This document shows, one piece after another, positions 17,281 through 26,669 of a stretch of 64,000 nt of DNA. The notes below the pieces were generated by a model, which saw only the letters and a list, made by a program, of their open reading frames with translations, was not told the origin of the DNA and searched no databases. The DNA is taken from the NCBI GenBank assembly GCA_004340125.1, contig SLUK01000002.1:350636-414635 (forward strand), in the 5' to 3' direction. The stretch's first letter is position 1. The number at the start of each line of letters is the position of its first letter. Source of the stretch: Harryflintia acetispora. GTDB lineage: Bacteria > Bacillota > Clostridia > Oscillospirales > Ruminococcaceae. A program made the position numbers and the translations under genes.

Positions 17281-19002
17281 ATGAAACGACGGATATTCTC
17301 AGTCTTTGCGCTGCTGACGGCGCTGGTGACCATCGCCACCACCCTGTCGGTCTGCGTGCTGTACTACGGCTTTTACCGGGAAACGGTCAAAAGCGGGTTG
17401 CAGGACGAATGTTATGCCCTCGCGCGCAGCGTGGAGGAATCGCAGGACGTACCGGAGCTGCTGCGCCAGGTGGGATATGCCCTTGGCAGGAACACCCGCA
17501 TGACCCTTGTCGGCACAGACGGGGCGGTCCTCTTCGACTCGGGGCTGGCCGCCTCCACCCTGCCCAACCACGGCGACCGGGAAGAATTCATGCAGGCCAG
17601 GGAGCAGGGCTTCGGCGAGGCGACCCGGCATTCGGATACCCTCAACGCCGACACCTACTATTACGCCGTGGCGCTGGAAAACGGGAACCTGCTGCGCCTC
17701 TCGCGCACCATGAACAGCATCCTGGATGTGTTTTTTGGCACCGTTCCGCTGATCCTGCTGGTGCTGGTGCTCTCCCTGGCGCTCTCGCTGCTGCTGGCTT
17801 CCCTGCTCACCAAGATGATCCTGCGTCCCGTCAACGAGGCCGCGCGGCAGCTCGAGGGGATGCTGACCCCCGGTGAATATACAGAAATCAAAACCTACCG
17901 GGAGCTTGAGCCCTTCATCGGCAAGATACGCGCCTTACAGCGGCAGCTCGAGGAATATGTCCGAAAGCTCAAAGCGCAGAAGGACACCGTGGGCACCATC
18001 ACCCGCAACATGCGCGAAGGGCTGATCCTGATGGACCGGGAGAAAAATATCCTGGCCATCAACCGCAGCGCACAGGAGATGCTCGAAACCCCCGGCGGGA
18101 TGGATTACACCGGGCAGAATATCCTGCATCTCACCCGCAGCTTACAGCTGCAGGAGGCGCTGCAAAAGGTGCTGAGCGAGAACCGCGGCCTCTCCTTCGA
18201 CGAGGAGGATATTTTGGGCGGCTGCCACCGCTTCTTCGTCAGTCCCGCGCAGGATGAACGCGGCCAGCTCGACGGGATCATGGTCTTTATCGTGGACATC
18301 ACCAGCGAGAAGAGGGCCGAGCAGGTGCGCCGGGACTTTGCGGCCAACGTCTCGCATGAGCTAAAAACCCCCCTGACCTCGATCAACGGCTTTGCCGAAA
18401 TGATCGAAACCGGGATGCTCCAAAGCAGCGACGATATCCGCGCCTCCTGCGCGCGGATCCACCGCGAGGGCAGCCGGCTGATCCGGCTGATCGACGACAT
18501 CATCCGCCTTTCGGAAATCGAGTCCGGTTCCGCCGAGGAACAGGTAGCCCCCTGCTCTTTACGCGAGATCGTGGACGAGGCCATCGCCAGCACGGAAAGC
18601 CCGGCCCGCGAAAAGGGGATCAAGATTTCGGTCAGCGGCGAGGACGTCATGCTGTATGGACGCCGGCCCATGCTCTACGAGCTGGTGTATAACCTGCTGG
18701 ACAACGCGATCAAGTATAACGTCCCGAAGGGCTCGGTCACCCTATCGCTCTCGCAGAAGGAGGAGCGTGCCCTGCTGCAAGTATCCGACACCGGGATCGG
18801 CGTCCCGCCCGAGCACCTGGAACGGATTTTTGAGCGCTTCTACCGGGTGGACAAGAGCCGCAGCAAGCAGACCGGGGGCACCGGGCTGGGACTGTCCATC
18901 GTCAAGCACATCGTGGAGTACCACCACGGCACCATCACCCTCACAAGCAAAGAGGGCGAGGGCACGACCTTCACTGTCGTCCTGCCCAAAAACGGCAAAT
19001 AA
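17281..19002 (+). CDS. Sensor histidine kinase, probable PhoR
   Basis: 573 residues: membrane span (about 9-30), extracytoplasmic domain, second span (about 160-183), HAMP, PAS-like domain (about 240-335), HisKA with H359 in VSHELKTPLTS, and an ATPase domain with NLLDNAIKYN, DTGIGV and GGTGLGLSIV. This is the PhoR layout. It is preceded by GAGAAAGGAA and closes the pst-pho operon. Confidence 0.9.
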   Translation: MKRRIFSVFALLTALVTIATTLSVCVLYYGFYRETVKSGLQDECYALARSVEESQDVPELLRQVGYALGRNTRMTLVGTDGAVLFDSGLAASTLPNHGDREEFMQAREQGFGEATRHSDTLNADTYYYAVALENGNLLRLSRTMNSILDVFFGTVPLILLVLVLSLALSLLLASLLTKMILRPVNEAARQLEGMLTPGEYTEIKTYRELEPFIGKIRALQRQLEEYVRKLKAQKDTVGTITRNMREGLILMDREKNILAINRSAQEMLETPGGMDYTGQNILHLTRSLQLQEALQKVLSENRGLSFDEEDILGGCHRFFVSPAQDERGQLDGIMVFIVDITSEKRAEQVRRDFAANVSHELKTPLTSINGFAEMIETGMLQSSDDIRASCARIHREGSRLIRLIDDIIRLSEIESGSAEEQVAPCSLREIVDEAIASTESPAREKGIKISVSGEDVMLYGRRPMLYELVYNLLDNAIKYNVPKGSVTLSLSQKEERALLQVSDTGIGVPPEHLERIFERFYRVDKSRSKQTGGTGLGLSIVKHIVEYHHGTITLTSKEGEGTTFTVVLPKNGK

Positions 19003-19007
19003 AAACC

Positions 19008-19045
19008 AAAGCACCGGGGAGGTTTATCTCCCCGGTGCTTTTTTA
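19008..19045. terminator. Bidirectional terminator
   Basis: Stem AAAGCACCGGGGAG (19008-19021) with its complement from 19028, then TTTTT on the plus strand and A/T-rich ends on the minus strand. It sits between the convergent kinase and MmcQ-like genes. Confidence 0.85.
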
Positions 19046-19396
19046 CTTTATATGAGTTTTCCGTTTCGGGCAGATCAGCTCGTAGGAGTGGGCGATCATT
19101 TCATGAACGGTCTCCGCCTCCAGGCCCGCGTCGAGATAGACGGTGTTCCAGTGCACCTTGTTCATATGGTACCCCGGGACCACCCGCCCCTGGTAGACCC
19201 GCCGCCAGAAGTCCGCCTGCATGGGATCGCATTTGAGGTTGAGGCAGAGTCTCCCCTGCAGATGAAAGAGCATGGCGAAAATTTTCCGGTTCCCCTGCCG
19301 GCGCAGGATGGTCCAGTCCGGGTCGTCGAAGGGATAATCCTCATAGGCCCCCGGCAGGGTGAGGCAATAGTCGATCCAGGGCTGTTTATCTCGCAT
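19043..19396 (-). CDS. MmcQ/YjbR family DNA-binding-like protein
   Basis: 117 residues of the MmcQ/YjbR (DUF419) family. The opening LTLPGAYEDYPFDDPDWTILRR, the middle LNLKCDPMQADFWR and the MNKVHWNTVYLD segment are all typical. The fold resembles a double-wing DNA-binding domain but the function is unknown. The ATG at 19396 follows GAGGGGGGTG; a longer upstream reading frame runs into pyk and is not used. Confidence 0.82.
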   Translation of the reverse strand: MRDKQPWIDYCLTLPGAYEDYPFDDPDWTILRRQGNRKIFAMLFHLQGRLCLNLKCDPMQADFWRRVYQGRVVPGYHMNKVHWNTVYLDAGLEAETVHEMIAHSYELICPKRKTHIK

Positions 19397-19437
19397 AATA
19401 CACCCCCTCGGCCGTAAAGATTTAAAACAGCAAAAAA

Positions 19438-21183
19438 CTATCTTCCTGCGTTGCAGACAATCCCCTTGTCGGCATCCACCGTGACCACCGTGGAGTTCTT
19501 GATCAGCGAAGAAGCGTTCTTCGCGCCCACAATCACCGGAATATCCAGCGTCATCCCCACGATGGCCGCATGGGAATTGAGCCCCTGTGTTTCGCAAACG
19601 ATGCCGCTCGCCTTTTTGAGCAGGTCAAGAATCCCGTTGGAGGTCTCCCGGATCACCAGGATATCCCCCTCGTTAAAATTTTGACGCGCCTCCTCCTCGC
19701 TGTGGGCGACGCAGGCGTTCCCGGTGCAGGAGAGCTTGTTGACCCCTTGCCCGGTGACCAGCACATTGCCCACCGCATGCACCTTGAGCAGGTTGGTGGT
19801 GCCCGACACGCCAAGCGGTACCCCGGCGGTGATCACCACGATGTCCCCGCTGCGCACAAGGCCCGCCTTCTGGGCCTGCTGCACCGCGTGCTCGAAGAGC
19901 TCGTCGGTGTTCTCCTTGACCTGACACATCAGCGGGATAACCCCCCAGGACATGTTCATCTGGCGGTAGACCTTCTCGTCGTAGGTACAGCCGATGATCG
20001 GCATCAGCGGCCGGTAACGGCTGATCATCCGCGCGGTACGCCCCGAACTGGTCACGGTGATGATCGCCGCGGCGCCCAGGTCATAGGCGGTGGTGCAGGT
20101 GGCGTGGGAGATGGCGTTGGTGATGTCCTCCCTGGCCGGGTACTCCTGCCCATAGAAGCGCTTTTCGTAGTCGATGTCGTCCTCGGCGCGCCGGGCGATG
20201 GTGGCCATCGTCTTGACCGATTCGACCGGGTATTTGCCCGCCGCCGTCTCGCCCGAAAGCATGATGGCGGAGGTGCCGTCATAGATGGCGTTGGCCACGT
20301 CGGTCGCCTCGGCCCTGGTGGGCCGGGGATTCTTCATCATGCTGTCGAGCATCTGGGTGGCGGTGATGACGAATTTCCCCGCGTTGTAGGCCCTCTTGAT
20401 CAGCTTTTTCTGGATCACGGGCACATCCTCAAAGGGTATCTCCACCCCCATATCGCCCCGCGCGACCATCACCCCGCTGGATAGCCGCAGGATTTCGTCG
20501 ATATTGGCGACACCCTGGGCGTTCTCGATCTTGGCGATGATATGGATGTTGTCGCAGCCCTGCTCGTCCAGGATTTTACGGATTTCCGCGATGTCCTGCG
20601 CGGTGCGCACGAAGGAGGCGGCAATAAAATCGAAGTCCTGCCCCACGGCAAAGATCAAATCCTCCCTGTCGCGTTCCGATATATAGGGCATGGAGAGCGC
20701 GATGTCCGGGACGTTGACCCCTTTCTTGTCCGAGACATCCCCGCCGTTTTGCACCCGGCAGATGATGTTCGTCCCCTCGATCGCCTGCACCCGCAGCTCG
20801 ATGAGCCCGTCGTCCAGGAGGACCTTGTCCCCGGGCTTTAGGTCTCCCGCCAGCTCCTTGAAGGTGATCGAAACGCGGTTCTCATCCCCCTCCACCTCGT
20901 CGCTGGTCAGGATGAAAAGGTTCCCCCGCTCGAGTGTCGCCCGGTGGTTTTTGAAGTTCCCCAGCCGGATTTCCGGCCCCTTGGTGTCCATCAGGGTAGC
21001 GACCGGGATCCCCAGCTGGGCGCTGGTGTCGCGTAGCAGCTGAAGCCTCTTTTTATGCTCCTCGTGGGTGCCGTGAGAGAAATTGAAGCGCGCGATGTTC
21101 ATTCCCGCAAGGATCAGCTCCCGCATGATCTCCGGAGAATCGGTGGCAGGTCCCAGTGTACAGACGATTTTGGTTTTTCTCAT
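19438..21183 (-). CDS. pyk: Pyruvate kinase with C-terminal PEP-utilising domain
   Basis: 581 residues. The TIM barrel and B domain carry KIVCTLGPA, MLDTKGPEIR-like and MVARGDMGVEI motifs; the allosteric C domain follows. The last ~90 residues form the extra swivelling domain with GLNSHAAIVG, as in the longer pyruvate kinases of Bacillus and related Firmicutes. It converts PEP and ADP to pyruvate and ATP. GAAGG precedes the ATG. It lies 49 bases downstream of mutS2. Confidence 0.95.
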   Translation of the reverse strand: MRKTKIVCTLGPATDSPEIMRELILAGMNIARFNFSHGTHEEHKKRLQLLRDTSAQLGIPVATLMDTKGPEIRLGNFKNHRATLERGNLFILTSDEVEGDENRVSITFKELAGDLKPGDKVLLDDGLIELRVQAIEGTNIICRVQNGGDVSDKKGVNVPDIALSMPYISERDREDLIFAVGQDFDFIAASFVRTAQDIAEIRKILDEQGCDNIHIIAKIENAQGVANIDEILRLSSGVMVARGDMGVEIPFEDVPVIQKKLIKRAYNAGKFVITATQMLDSMMKNPRPTRAEATDVANAIYDGTSAIMLSGETAAGKYPVESVKTMATIARRAEDDIDYEKRFYGQEYPAREDITNAISHATCTTAYDLGAAAIITVTSSGRTARMISRYRPLMPIIGCTYDEKVYRQMNMSWGVIPLMCQVKENTDELFEHAVQQAQKAGLVRSGDIVVITAGVPLGVSGTTNLLKVHAVGNVLVTGQGVNKLSCTGNACVAHSEEEARQNFNEGDILVIRETSNGILDLLKKASGIVCETQGLNSHAAIVGMTLDIPVIVGAKNASSLIKNSTVVTVDADKGIVCNAGR

Positions 21184-21232
21184 GTATCCTTCTTTCCTCT
21201 CAAACCGCCCGTTTTTCGGGCAGAAAATATAG

Positions 21233-23620
21233 CTATTTCAGCTCGGCGATGGTGACCCCCGCCTCGCCCTCTCCGAAGACGCCCAGGCGGAAGGTGCGCA
21301 CCGACTTGTTGCGCCGCAGCGCCTCATGTACCGCCTTTCGCAGTACGCCGGTCCCTTTGCCGTGGATGACGGTGACGTTCTTGATCCCGCTGAGCACGCA
21401 TCCGTCGATGAAGCGCTCGAGCTCCATGATCCCCTCCTCGGCGTTCATCCCGCGCATGTCGAATTCGGTGGAGCCCTCGCGGGTCGCCTTGGACTGTAAG
21501 GTGCGGCTCACCCTCCCGGCGCTGGGCTGGCTTTTATTTTTCGGCGTATCGATCAGACGCAGCTCGCTCAGAGGCACCTTGGTCTTGATCGACCCCGAAC
21601 GCACAAAGACGTTGCCGGACTTGTCCGGCTCGCGCAGCACCACCCCGTTTGTTCCAAACGAACTAATCTTAACGCTGTCCCCCTCCCGCAGCGGGCGGGG
21701 CAGCACATAGTCCTCCTGCCGCTCGCCGCTGACCGGGTTGGCCCTGTCCTCCAGTGCGCGCATGGCCGAACGGTAGCCGGCCTTCGCCCCCTGCGCCAGA
21801 GAAGAGAAGGCGGGATTGTCCTTCTGCTTGCGGATTTCGTCGAGCTCACAGAGGAGCTTCTCGCTCTGTGCGCGCACGTCGCTGACGATCCGGCCCGCCT
21901 GGGAACGCGCCTTATTAATTTCAAATTCCTTCTGCTTTTCGAGATTTTCCCGGAAGGCCTCGGCCTCGCGGCGCTCCCGCTCGGCGCTTGCCACCAGGGC
22001 ATCCACCTTCCGGCGTTCCTCCTCCAGGGACTGCCTGGCCTGCTCAAGCTGGGTGACTACATCCTCAAAGCGGGCGTTGTCGCTGGCCACATGCCCCTTG
22101 GCCGCCTCGATCACGCCCTCGTCCAACCCCAGCCGCTGGCTGATGGCAAAGGCGTTGGAGCGCCCGGGCACACCGATCAGCAGCCGGTAGGTCGGGCGCA
22201 GGGTGGCAAGGTCAAACTCGCAGCAGGCGTTCTCCACCCCGGGCGTCTGCAAAGCGAACATCTTGATTTCGGCATAGTGGGTGGTCGCGGCGATCTTGCA
22301 GCCAAAGAGGCGCAGCCGCTCGAGGATCGCCACCGCCAGCGCCGCGCCCTCGACCGGGTCGGTCCCGGCGCCAAGCTCGTCCATCAGCACCAGGCTGCGC
22401 TCGTTGGCAACCTCTAAAATGGACACGATGTTGGTCATATGCGCCGAGAAGGTGGAGAGGCTCTGCTCGATGCTCTGCTCATCCCCGATGTCCGCGAGGA
22501 TGTACTCAAAAACCGACACCTCACTGCCCTCGCCGGCGGGGATCATCATCCCGCACATCGCCATCAGCGTCAGCAGCCCCAAGGTTTTGAGGGCCACCGT
22601 CTTGCCGCCGGTGTTCGGGCCGGTGATGACGATGGTGTCAAAATCCGTGCCGAGGCGGATGTCGATCGGGACGATCTTCGCGGGATCGATCAGCGGATGC
22701 CGCCCGCCCTTGATGTCGATCCCCCCGTCCTCGCGCAGCTTGGGCACGACGGAACGGGTCTCCTGACCGTAGCGCGCCTTGGCAAAGCAAACGTCCAGCT
22801 CGACGAGCTTTTCAAAGCTGAGCATGATGCTGTCGGCATAGCTCCCGCACTCGGCCGAGAGGGCGGCGATGATCCGCGCGATCTCCTTTTGCTCCTCCCC
22901 TTCGAGGAGCCTGATCTTGTTGTTCTGCTCCACCACCCCGGCCGGCTCGATGAAGACGGTCGCGCCCGAGGAGGAGGTATCGTGCACCATGCCCTTGATC
23001 TCATTTTTGTGCTCGATCTTGACCGGGACCACAAACCGTCCGTCCCGGATGGTAACGATTGATTCCTGCAAGTAGGTCTGGTAGTGCGGCGAGCGGATCA
23101 TCCGGTCCAGCTGCTCACGCACCGAGGCCTGCGCCGCGCGGATCTTGCGGCGGATGTCCATCAGCTCGCCGCTGGCATCGTCGGCGAGCTCCTCCTCCGA
23201 GACGATGGCCGAGCCGATCATATCCTCGAGGTATTTGTTTTCCCCCAGCGCCCAGAAGAGTTCGTCAAGCGCGGTGTGCTCCTCCTCGCAGCGCTCGCGG
23301 TAGGCCTTCAGGGTGCGCACGTTATAGAGCACCCGCGCGATGGCCAGCAGCTCGCGCAGCGAAAGGCTGGCGCCCACCTGCGCCCGTTTGAGCGCAGCGG
23401 CGCAGTCCTGCACATTGTAGATGGCCGGCGCGCCGTACCGCACGCAGAGCGTATAGGCGGCGTTGGTGCGCTCCATCTCCCCGCAGACCTCGCGGTAGTC
23501 GCTCTGCGGCTTGGTCGCGAGCAGGCGCTCACGGCTCACCTCGCATCCGGCGAAGGAGCAGAGCCGCTCGAGAATTTTGTCCAGTTCCAGTGTATGATAA
23601 TATTTTGTTGGATCGATCAT
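21233..23620 (-). CDS. mutS2: Endonuclease MutS2
   Basis: 795 residues: MutS-like clamp and ATPase domains with Walker A GPNTGGKTVALKT and Walker B LVLMDELGAGTDP, a long coiled coil, and a C-terminal Smr nuclease domain with VIHGKGTGVLR. MutS2 suppresses recombination and, in Bacillus, acts on collided ribosomes. Length and domain order are standard. Confidence 0.95.
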   Translation of the reverse strand: MIDPTKYYHTLELDKILERLCSFAGCEVSRERLLATKPQSDYREVCGEMERTNAAYTLCVRYGAPAIYNVQDCAAALKRAQVGASLSLRELLAIARVLYNVRTLKAYRERCEEEHTALDELFWALGENKYLEDMIGSAIVSEEELADDASGELMDIRRKIRAAQASVREQLDRMIRSPHYQTYLQESIVTIRDGRFVVPVKIEHKNEIKGMVHDTSSSGATVFIEPAGVVEQNNKIRLLEGEEQKEIARIIAALSAECGSYADSIMLSFEKLVELDVCFAKARYGQETRSVVPKLREDGGIDIKGGRHPLIDPAKIVPIDIRLGTDFDTIVITGPNTGGKTVALKTLGLLTLMAMCGMMIPAGEGSEVSVFEYILADIGDEQSIEQSLSTFSAHMTNIVSILEVANERSLVLMDELGAGTDPVEGAALAVAILERLRLFGCKIAATTHYAEIKMFALQTPGVENACCEFDLATLRPTYRLLIGVPGRSNAFAISQRLGLDEGVIEAAKGHVASDNARFEDVVTQLEQARQSLEEERRKVDALVASAERERREAEAFRENLEKQKEFEINKARSQAGRIVSDVRAQSEKLLCELDEIRKQKDNPAFSSLAQGAKAGYRSAMRALEDRANPVSGERQEDYVLPRPLREGDSVKISSFGTNGVVLREPDKSGNVFVRSGSIKTKVPLSELRLIDTPKNKSQPSAGRVSRTLQSKATREGSTEFDMRGMNAEEGIMELERFIDGCVLSGIKNVTVIHGKGTGVLRKAVHEALRRNKSVRTFRLGVFGEGEAGVTIAELK

Positions 23621-23659
23621 AGGTTTTCCTTTCCGGTAAATGTACCACCCGCCGCCACC

Positions 23660-23688
23660 ATTGTACCCGATCGGCTCATTATGTACAA
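23660..23688 (-). promoter_or_regulatory. Sigma-A-type promoter for mutS2-pyk
   Basis: Minus strand TTGTAC, 17 bases, TACAAT, about 40 bases upstream of the mutS2 start. Confidence 0.5.
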
Positions 23689-23721
23689 GATCCGTGTTTC
23701 CGGTACTTCAAAAATTTCCCG

Positions 23722-24474
23722 TCAGTTGGGCAGCATGGCGTTATAAAAATCCAATGTTTTAAAGGAGCGGGAGAGCTGTGTCTTGACATACCGCTCGCAG
23801 ACCGCCGTCAGCTGTAAAAGGGCCTGTTGAGACAGTGTAAAGCTGTAGAGCTTTTCAGGGCTGGCATAGAGGATATGCCGCATGGCCGCCAGCACCGAGG
23901 GGCTCAGTTCAACATACTGCCCGGCTTTCGGTGCCGTGTCGCACCCGGCACAGACCAGCTCCCCGCTGACAGGGTAAAAATGGAAGAGCGGCCGCTCATA
24001 CTGCCCGCATTCCCGGCAGGCGACCAAGTCCGGCATATAGCCGCTCAGCGATATCTGACGCAGCTCGTAAAGAGGCTTGATAAACTCCGCCGAACGCTTG
24101 CCCGTTTCGAGCAGGTGCAGGCAGTTGAGCAATAGTCTTTGCTGTTCCTTCGCCGGCTCCCCCGCCGGGGCGGTGTCGGCGCACAACTCGCACAGATAGG
24201 AGGCGAGGGATAGTTTTGTAAGGTCCTGGCGCACCCCAAAAAAAAGGGCGTTGCTGTCCGCGCTGTCGATGGTGAAGCGGTCCTTGTGCTTAAACAGCAC
24301 AAAGCGAGAGTAGCCAAGCAGCTCGGTAGAGCCGCTCAGCTTGCTCCCGGGCCTTTTTGCTCCTCTCGCATAAGCGCGAACCACGCCGATCTCGGCGGAT
24401 AACAGGGTCACCAGCCTGTCGCACTCATCGATATTGGTTGTAGCGATCACGATCCCATCGGTCGTCATCCGCAT
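23722..24474 (-). CDS. recO: DNA repair protein RecO
   Basis: 250 residues: N-terminal OB fold (DGIVIATTNIDECDRLVTLLS), helical middle and a four-Cys zinc site (C-REC-G followed later by CAGCD). RecO loads RecA in the RecFOR pathway. The start overlaps the end of yqzL by 50 bases. Located in the usual Firmicutes era-yqzL-recO order. Confidence 0.9.
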   Translation of the reverse strand: MRMTTDGIVIATTNIDECDRLVTLLSAEIGVVRAYARGAKRPGSKLSGSTELLGYSRFVLFKHKDRFTIDSADSNALFFGVRQDLTKLSLASYLCELCADTAPAGEPAKEQQRLLLNCLHLLETGKRSAEFIKPLYELRQISLSGYMPDLVACRECGQYERPLFHFYPVSGELVCAGCDTAPKAGQYVELSPSVLAAMRHILYASPEKLYSFTLSQQALLQLTAVCERYVKTQLSRSFKTLDFYNAMLPN

Positions 24475-24592
24475 CGGGAATCAGGTCCTCCCTAAAGTCC
24501 GTGGTCTTCTGGTTTTGCAGCTTGACATAGTTTAAGTAGTCCTCCACCCTGCCGGTGTGTAAAAAGATATTCCATGCATTTTGCCTTTCCAC
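24425..24592 (-). CDS. YqzL-like small protein
   Basis: A 55-residue frame starting with GTG at 24592, seven bases after GGGGAGG. It contains the YqzL-like core WNIFLHTGRVEDYLNY followed by a charged tail. YqzL is usually found between era and recO in Firmicutes, which is its position here. The last 50 bases overlap recO in another frame. Function unknown. Confidence 0.6.
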   Translation of the reverse strand: MERQNAWNIFLHTGRVEDYLNYVKLQNQKTTDFREDLIPDADDDRWDRDRYNQYR

Positions 24593-24744
24593 CGAAAAAC
24601 CTCCCCATCTTAAGAAACATGATCGCGCACAATCTTTCTTTTGTCCGCAGATTTTAGTGTTTCCGATGGGCCAGCTTTTATCAGATGAAACTTTTGTATC
24701 CCTTGGGAAAGAGGACCAGAGCTGCCGTTTCGTTTTTGTCGTCT

Positions 24745-25635
24745 TTATTTGAAGCCGAGGTTGCGCATAATGTTTTCATCCTGCCGCCAGTCGTCTTTGA
24801 CCTTGACCCAGCATTGCAGGTTCACCCGGCAATCCAAAAACCGTTCGATGTCCTCGCGCGCCTGGGTGGCGATCTTTTTGAGCATCTGCCCGCCCTTTCC
24901 GATGACGATCCCCTTGTGGCTCTTCTTCTCGCAGATGATGGTCGCCTGGATGTCGATCATGCCGCCGCCCTCGCGCTCCTTCATGCTCTCCGCCACCACG
25001 GCGGTGCCGTGCGGGATCTCCTCGCTGAGGTTTTGCAGCAGCTTCTCCCTGATGATCTCCGCCACGATCACCCGCTCGGGCTGGTCGGTCAGGGTATCAT
25101 CCTCGAAAAAGTGGGGCGAGGGCTGCGCCATCGCGCAGAGCTTATCGAGAAGGATGTCGGTCCCGTCCCCAGTCACAGCACTCAGCGGAATGACGTCCTC
25201 AAACTCATAGAGCTCGCTCATCGCCTGGATTTTGGGCAGCAGCAAAGATTTGTCGCTCAGCGTGTCGATCTTGTTGATGGCCAGAATCGCGGGCATGCAC
25301 CCTTTGCGGAAAGACTCGATTAAGTCGAGCTCGGCCTTCACCGGCTCCCCGGTCGGCTCGCAGACCAGCACCGCCACATCCACGTCCGCGACCGACTCGT
25401 CGATCTGGCGCACCATGTACTGCGAAAGCTTGGTGCGCGGGCGATGCAGTCCCGGCGTATCGGTGAAGACAAGCTGGGTCTCCCCGACAGTCAGCACCCC
25501 GGTGATCCTGGTGCGGGTGGTCTGGGGCTTATTTGTCACAATCGCGACCTTTTCGCCCAGCAGCCGGTTCATCAGCGAGCTCTTCCCCACGTTCGGCCGG
25601 CCGACGATTGCGACAAATGCGGATTTTGTTTCCAT
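24745..25635 (-). CDS. era: Ribosome assembly GTPase Era
   Basis: 296 residues: G domain with GRPNVGKSSLMN, DTPG and NKID motifs, then a KH domain with GIVIGKGGQMLKKI. Era binds the 3' end of 16S rRNA during 30S maturation. Standard length. Between this gene and yqzL lie about 150 bases with no clear feature. Confidence 0.96.
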   Translation of the reverse strand: METKSAFVAIVGRPNVGKSSLMNRLLGEKVAIVTNKPQTTRTRITGVLTVGETQLVFTDTPGLHRPRTKLSQYMVRQIDESVADVDVAVLVCEPTGEPVKAELDLIESFRKGCMPAILAINKIDTLSDKSLLLPKIQAMSELYEFEDVIPLSAVTGDGTDILLDKLCAMAQPSPHFFEDDTLTDQPERVIVAEIIREKLLQNLSEEIPHGTAVVAESMKEREGGGMIDIQATIICEKKSHKGIVIGKGGQMLKKIATQAREDIERFLDCRVNLQCWVKVKDDWRQDENIMRNLGFK

Positions 25636-25672
25636 TTATATTCCTCCGGGCCCAAACTGCGGGACCCATTCC

Positions 25673-26170
25673 CTATTCATCTTTTTTCCCCTGCCTGGGG
25701 TTTTGTTTTTGTTCCGGTACAAAAATAAAGGCCGCCGCCAGCAGAAGGTACCCGATCGCGCCGCCGAAGAAGAGGACCGGATGCGCCCCCATGACCGCCA
25801 GAAGCCGTCCGATCCCGCCGGGATCGCAAAAAAGAATCAACCCGATCACCGCCGCGCCGACGGCACAGATCAGCACCGCGCCGGCCGCGATGTCCTTCGC
25901 CAGCTTGGCGAGGTGGTTGTAGCCGGGCGAGAGGAGGTTGACCACCGTCTCGATGGCGGTGTTGAGCATCTCCGCCGCGATCACCATGCAAAACAGCAGT
26001 ACGATCAGCGCATACTGCGCCGCCGAAAAGGAATAAAAGGCGCAGAGAAAGACCACGCCCAGCGCGATCGAAAGGTGAATGCGCATGTTGCGCTCGTTGG
26101 CGATACAGTAGCGTATGCCATAGAAGGCGACCTTGAAGCTGCCAAGCAGGCTGCGGATCGGTCTACTCAT
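25673..26170 (-). CDS. dgkA: Diacylglycerol/undecaprenol kinase family protein
   Basis: 165 residues. An N-terminal amphipathic region (FKVAFYGIRYCIANERNMRIH) and the motif AAEMLNTAIETVVNL identify the DgkA family; four membrane spans follow, one more than the short Bacillus protein. Gram-positive members phosphorylate undecaprenol for wall synthesis. The start at 26170 overlaps the ybeY stop by eight bases. Confidence 0.88.
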   Translation of the reverse strand: MSRPIRSLLGSFKVAFYGIRYCIANERNMRIHLSIALGVVFLCAFYSFSAAQYALIVLLFCMVIAAEMLNTAIETVVNLLSPGYNHLAKLAKDIAAGAVLICAVGAAVIGLILFCDPGGIGRLLAVMGAHPVLFFGGAIGYLLLAAAFIFVPEQKQNPRQGKKDE

Positions 26171-26669
26171 CTTCGTCGAGCACGTAGCTTGCGTTGCGCT
26201 CGAGACCGAGCTTGGCGAGCACGGCCTCCTCCTTCTCACGCATGCGCACCTGCTCGATCCCGCCCTGCTCGTGATCATATCCCAGAAGATGGAGCATCGA
26301 ATGGACGGTCAAAAAGGAAATCTCCCGCTGCAGCGAATGGCCGAACTGCTCGGCCTGCTCGGCCGCGCGCGCCACCGAGATCACGATGTCTCCCAGCATG
26401 TAGCAGCCGGTGTCGGGATTGAGGTCGTACTGCCCGTTGTCCGAATTCGGGAAGGAGAGCACGTCGGTCACCGCATCCTTGTCGCGGTATTCCTTATTGA
26501 GCTGACGGATCTCGTCGTTTCCGATGAAGCTGACGCTCACCTCACAGGGCTCATGAAAGCCCTCCATCTCCAGCACCGCGTGGCAGCTGCGCCGGATCAG
26601 AAGGCGGATGCCGGTGGGAATCTTGACCTCTTTCTGCCTGTCCGAAATCATCACTTTTACAACACTCAT
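26163..26669 (-). CDS. ybeY: Endoribonuclease/rRNA maturation factor YbeY
   Basis: 168 residues with the zinc motif HSMLHLLGYDH near the C-terminus and the upstream NKEYRDKDAVTDVLSFP block. Acts in 16S rRNA 3' processing. Overlaps phoH by four bases and dgkA by eight, so the three are translationally coupled. Confidence 0.94.
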   Translation of the reverse strand: MSVVKVMISDRQKEVKIPTGIRLLIRRSCHAVLEMEGFHEPCEVSVSFIGNDEIRQLNKEYRDKDAVTDVLSFPNSDNGQYDLNPDTGCYMLGDIVISVARAAEQAEQFGHSLQREISFLTVHSMLHLLGYDHEQGGIEQVRMREKEEAVLAKLGLERNASYVLDEDE

